Positions 5,465 to 6,788 of a stretch of DNA of 6,788 nucleotides are shown piece after piece. This stretch comes from an uncultured Anaerolineaceae bacterium (GTDB lineage Bacteria; Chloroflexota; Anaerolineae; Anaerolineales; Anaerolineaceae), in assembly GCA_937894825.1 (NCBI GenBank), contig CALCQT010000594.1, forward strand, positions 1-6,788, in the 5' to 3' direction. Under the pieces are notes generated by a model that did not search any database, was not told the origin of the DNA, and saw nothing but the letters and a program-made list of their open reading frames with translations. The translations under genes and the position numbers were made by a program. The first letter of the stretch is position 1. The number at the start of each line of letters is the position of its first letter.

Positions 5465-6788
5465 TCATTCCCGATCCGCGGTATAGCGCACGCCGGCAGC
5501 GCCATCCTCCACCAACACCACATCCGCCAGGGAGGCCGGGCCATTCTCATGCCCCGCGATCCAGACAGTCGCGCTATCCGGAAAATATGCCGGCGCCTGA
5601 TCCAGGATCAACTCCGTCGTGTCAAACCCGTCCGGCGAAAGCGTCAGAAATACCATCCGTCCATAGTCCGCAACGCCATAGCCCTGTTTGGCGCTCTCCG
5701 GCTCGCCTTCTCCCGGCGCATAATAACGCGGATTATGCCGGAGAAGGCGCAATCCTGAAAAAGGCGCTGGATCGACACCCAATCTGACTGCCACCTCCGC
5801 CCGATCCGCCGGAACAAAGCGCATCGGGATCAGCCGTTCGCTCAGCGGCAGCAACAGCCCAACCGCCAGGAACAGCAGCAATGCCGCGAGATACCGTATC
5901 GGTTTCGGGCCTTTTTTCAAAACCGGCTGCGAAACTTCGATCGGAGCCTTGATCGCCACCGCTCCACTGACCCGCAGCAGGATCCGGATCCACTCCGCCG
6001 CGCCCATGGCGAAGCAAAGAAAGATCACCCAATCCAGCGGGATCAGATAACGTCCGGCTGAATAACGTCCGATCGCGGTGCTCAAATTGAACATCACACA
6101 GATCAGCAGCGGCGCCCAACCGGCCAGCCCGGAAGCCTTCCCGGCGGCGAAAACGCCCAGCACAATCAGCGTAAAAGCCAGCGCGAGAAGCAGCAGATTG
6201 GTTCCATCCAGCGCGTCATTGCCGAGCTCCTCCCAGAAAGCCACACGCGGATGGATCAGGTCCTGCGGCGAATCCAGCCTGTCCCGCAGCGGAAAGAGAC
6301 GCAGATTACTGATTTCACTATTAAAGAAATGAGCACCAATGAATTGCAGGATTTCGCCCGGGTAGGTGCGAAAGTTTTCCTGAATGGAACGCGTCAGTTT
6401 TTCGGTCAGTTCACCGTCATTCATCCCCGGCTCCCGCGAAAGATCCAGCCCACCCAAGTTGTAACTGGCGGCCATCTCGCCGGTTTGCGTCATAGGATGA
6501 TCAAAAACCATCTTTCCCGTGATCTGTTGATTGCGCAGCAGCCACGGCATCAGGCAGCACAACAGCGCCAGCGCGAAAAGAACGGCCTGCCCCAGCCAGC
6601 GCCGGGCATTCTTCCGAAGACCAGCCAGCGTTAAAGGCAGCACCACGACCAAAAGCGTCAGGCTCTGAGTACGAATCAGCGCCATCATGCCAAGCGCGCC
6701 GCCGGAAAGCAGCGCGTAAAAAGCGGCCTGCCCGGAATCGGCCCGGCGAAGCTTCAGCCAGCGAACCAGCACCCAGACGAAAAAAGCC
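5465..6788 (-). CDS. GT39/GT-C-like membrane glycosyltransferase, C-terminal 440 residues (5' end outside window)
   Basis: The frame is open to the right edge: codons for A-F-F-V-W-V precede the GTG at 6772, so that GTG is internal and the true start lies beyond the window. The visible 440 residues begin within the membrane region. G-M-M-A-L-I-R-T-Q-S (about 33-42) resembles the cytoplasmic-side T-R-x-x-x element of GT39-like enzymes, and M-P-W-L-L-R-N (about 80-86) is a well-known element of the same group. A long extracytoplasmic loop (about 87-190) follows, then helices with G-R-Y-S-A-G-R-Y-L-I-P (about 240-250), again typical. After a last helix (about 297-315) comes a soluble C-terminal domain of about 125 residues with P-R-Y-Y-A-P-G-E-G-E-P (about 353-363) and an apparently beta-rich end. 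The expected role is transfer of a sugar from a polyprenyl-phosphate donor on the outer face of the membrane. The catalytic acidic loop would be in the missing N-terminal part, so activity cannot be judged. Donor and acceptor unknown. Confidence 0.83.
   Translation of the reverse strand, partial: AFFVWVLVRWLKLRRADSGQAAFYALLSGGALGMMALIRTQSLTLLVVVLPLTLAGLRKNARRWLGQAVLFALALLCCLMPWLLRNQQITGKMVFDHPMTQTGEMAASYNLGGLDLSREPGMNDGELTEKLTRSIQENFRTYPGEILQFIGAHFFNSEISNLRLFPLRDRLDSPQDLIHPRVAFWEELGNDALDGTNLLLLALAFTLIVLGVFAAGKASGLAGWAPLLICVMFNLSTAIGRYSAGRYLIPLDWVIFLCFAMGAAEWIRILLRVSGAVAIKAPIEVSQPVLKKGPKPIRYLAALLLFLAVGLLLPLSERLIPMRFVPADRAEVAVRLGVDPAPFSGLRLLRHNPRYYAPGEGEPESAKQGYGVADYGRMVFLTLSPDGFDTTELILDQAPAYFPDSATVWIAGHENGPASLADVVLVEDGAAGVRYTADRE

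Noticed and set aside
6770..6772. GTG at 6772 as the start of the rightmost gene
   Set aside because: The frame continues upstream to the window edge with hydrophobic residues, and the protein lacks the N-terminal helices and acidic loop expected of the family, so the start is outside the window.

Overview
The window is a compact single-strand block of five protein genes, all read leftwards (minus strand), with almost no spacer DNA. In order of transcription they are: the C-terminal part of a polytopic membrane glycosyltransferase-like protein (6788-5465, 5' end outside the window); a Gfo/Idh/MocA-family NAD(P)-dependent oxidoreductase (5411-4404); a large GT-C-like membrane protein that starts with TTG (4411-2600); a second GT39/GT-C-like membrane protein (2590-947); and the N-terminal part of another GT-C-like membrane protein (926 to beyond base 1). 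The last gene has no stop codon inside the window, so it is only recognised by reading the frame to the edge.

The genes are closely packed: a 53-base gap, an 8-base overlap, a gap of about 9 bases and a 20-base gap. Each of the four starts inside the window has a plausible Shine-Dalgarno sequence. I see no convincing terminator or promoter between them, so one polycistronic transcript, with the promoter to the right of the window, is the simplest reading. No tRNA, rRNA, CRISPR array, insertion sequence or sizeable repeat was found.

The membrane proteins resemble lipid-linked-sugar-dependent glycosyltransferases of the GT-C fold (ArnT/PMT/GT39-like). They have many membrane helices and an acidic residue in the first extracytoplasmic loop, and two of them show a Y-P or P-P-x-Y-P motif after it. 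Three have a soluble C-terminal domain after the last helix. The oxidoreductase would act in the cytoplasm, probably on a nucleotide sugar or sugar acid. Together they suggest part of a cell-envelope glycan or glycoconjugate locus: sugar modification inside the cell, then transfer of sugars from polyprenyl-phosphate donors on the outer face of the membrane. Donor, acceptor and final product cannot be read from the sequence.

The base composition is moderately GC-rich. The style of these proteins (long uncharacterised GT-C proteins in tandem, a C-terminal domain with an R-Y-Y-A-P-G-E-G-E-P motif) reminds me of Chloroflexota, especially Anaerolineae. This is an impression from memory and not a proven assignment. 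I do not see evidence for a radically new system; the most unusual point is the concentration of four different GT-C-type proteins around one oxidoreductase.
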